From Actinomycetes bacterium (GTDB taxonomy: Bacteria > Actinomycetota > Actinomycetes > Actinomycetales > Cellulomonadaceae), in contig JAEXPS010000184.1 in the NCBI GenBank assembly GCA_023438885.1, positions 1 through 7,497 on the forward strand: a stretch of 7,497 nt of DNA, written 5' to 3'. A model generated the notes under the pieces. The model was not told the origin of the DNA. It saw nothing but the letters and a program-made list of their open reading frames with translations, and did no database searches. Of the stretch, positions 6,651 through 7,497 are shown one piece after another. Position 1 is the stretch's first letter; every line of letters begins with the position of its first letter. Both the position numbers and the translations under genes were made by a program.

Positions 6651-7469
6651 GTGGCCGTCAAGAAGGGCACGTGGATCGGCGGAGCAGCGCTCGCCTCGGT
6701 CGCCATCGCGGCTGGGGCATGGTTCCTGGCGATCAGCCCCCAGATCGGCGAGGCCGCCGACCTGCGTGCACAGACCGACGAGGTGGAGAGCCAGAACGCC
6801 GTACTCGAGAAGAAGCTCATCGACCTCGAGGCGGAGTCCGCCAAGCTGCCGCAGTACCGCGCGGACCTCGAGGCGATCCGGATCCAGGTGCCGACCACCG
6901 CAGAGCTGTCCGAGTACCTGCGACAGATCGCCACACTTGCGGCCGCACGCGGCGTGACCGTCACGAGCGTGACTCCCGGACTGGCACAGGCCTTCGTGCC
7001 GGCAGTCGCGCCCACCGCTGCACCCGAGCCGACCGAGACGGCCAGCACCACGGATGACGAGTCCGCCTCGTCCGACGAGACTGCTGCGCCGACCCCGCCT
7101 GCCGGCCCCTACGTTCCCGACGGCTTCGCGGCCATCCCCCTGTCGGTGACGGTGCTCGGCACGTACGACAACACGCTGGCCTTCCTCAGCGACCTCCAGA
7201 CGGTGTCGCCGCGTCTGTTCCTGGTCTCAGGTCTCACCGGGACCGCGCAGAAGGAGGCCGAAGCAAGCAGCGGACGTCCGGAGACGGCCGTTGGAGATCA
7301 GGAGCTCCTGGTGAACGGCTTCCTCTTCGTGCTGCCCGACACACTCAGTGCGCTACTCCCGACGCCGGAGCCGACGGACCCCTCCGCAACACCGACCCCG
7401 ACCCCGACCCCGGCGTTGCCGGCGCCGGTGCCTGGCAAGAACCCCCTCATTCCTATCGCCGGGGAGTGA
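6651..7469 (+). CDS. pilO: Type IV pilus assembly protein PilO with low-complexity insertion and tail
   Basis: This is a 272-residue single-pass membrane protein, partner of PilN in the alignment complex. A short basic N-terminus (MAVKKG) precedes a membrane helix at about 8-28. A coiled coil follows (about 34-66, ADLRAQTDEVESQNAVLEKK), with the PilO hallmark stretch about 80-110 (VPTTAELSEYLRQIATLAAARGVTVTSVTPG). The second half of the PilO fold resumes at about 158-230 (AIPLSVTVLGTYDNTLAFLSDL). Two segments are unusual. An acidic Thr/Ser/Ala/Pro-rich insertion at about 116-152 splits the core. A Pro/Thr-rich tail at about 237-263 follows it. Without them the length matches ordinary PilO (about 200). 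There are no cysteines. A weak gene start may overlap the stop, but only 28 nt remain in the window. Identity is well supported by the fold pattern and by position after pilMN. Confidence 0.91.
   Translation: MAVKKGTWIGGAALASVAIAAGAWFLAISPQIGEAADLRAQTDEVESQNAVLEKKLIDLEAESAKLPQYRADLEAIRIQVPTTAELSEYLRQIATLAAARGVTVTSVTPGLAQAFVPAVAPTAAPEPTETASTTDDESASSDETAAPTPPAGPYVPDGFAAIPLSVTVLGTYDNTLAFLSDLQTVSPRLFLVSGLTGTAQKEAEASSGRPETAVGDQELLVNGFLFVLPDTLSALLPTPEPTDPSATPTPTPTPALPAPVPGKNPLIPIAGE
7392..7412 (+). repeat. In-frame hexanucleotide repeat encoding Pro-Thr
   Basis: The unit CCGACC is repeated three and a half times without mismatch and encodes alternating Pro and Thr in the PilO tail (residues 248-254). 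Because the unit is six bases, gain or loss of copies would lengthen or shorten the tail without a frameshift. Confidence 0.8.
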
Positions 7470-7497
7470 GACTCGTCGTCGGTGGGCGGGCCACGGC

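Noticed and set aside
5900..7051. Long open frame on the minus strand opposite pilN and pilO
   Set aside because: It lies fully antisense to two well-identified genes. Its product has no recognisable domain and is rich in Arg, Gly and Ala, as expected for a shadow frame in GC-rich coding DNA.
7466..7497. GTG overlapping the pilO stop as the start of a next gene
   Set aside because: Only about ten codons are visible, and the purine run (GGGGAG) abuts the GTG instead of preceding it at a usable distance. It is possible given the overlap habit of this operon, but cannot be supported.

Overview
The window is a contiguous piece of a chromosomal type IV pilus (T4P) locus from a high-GC Gram-positive bacterium. 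Base composition is strongly GC-rich throughout, GTG starts are frequent, and genes overlap by 4 nt or sit 1-7 nt apart. PilM, PilN and PilO are present. No outer-membrane partner (PilP or PilQ) follows PilO directly, although only 28 nt remain after it. This points to an actinobacterium, perhaps a Micrococcales/Cellulomonadaceae-type organism. That placement is an impression from the proteins, not a database result. All seven genes are on the + strand, and I see no mobile element, CRISPR array, tRNA or rRNA.

Layout. (1) 141-3948: three prepilin-type genes in tight succession. The first is a PilV/GspI-like minor pilin with two extra C-terminal modules. The second is a PilW/GspJ-like minor pilin. 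The third is a large PilX/GspK-like protein that lacks the conserved Glu+5. (2) 3956-4753: PilD, the aspartyl prepilin peptidase/N-methylase that would process those three. (3) 4754-4856: the only real intergenic gap (103 nt). It carries a good match to a FliA/WhiG-class (sigma-28-type) promoter, a 6-bp inverted repeat around the -10, and a strong ribosome-binding site. (4) 4857-7469: pilM, pilN and pilO, encoding the cytoplasmic/inner-membrane alignment platform. PilO carries unusual low-complexity extensions.

How they work together. PilD cleaves and methylates the prepilins. The three minor pilins probably form a priming/tip complex by analogy with GspI-J-K, with the first gene's C-terminal modules displayed outward as an adhesin-like head. 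PilM (actin-like fold, cytoplasm) binds the N-terminal tail of PilN, which pairs with PilO outside the membrane. The motor and platform genes (pilB, pilT, pilC) and the major pilin are not in the window.

The parts most worth a second look are the modular, possibly calcium-binding minor pilin; the sigma-28-type promoter that appears to put pilMNO under a motility/development sigma factor; and the extended PilO. The core machinery itself is a known system.
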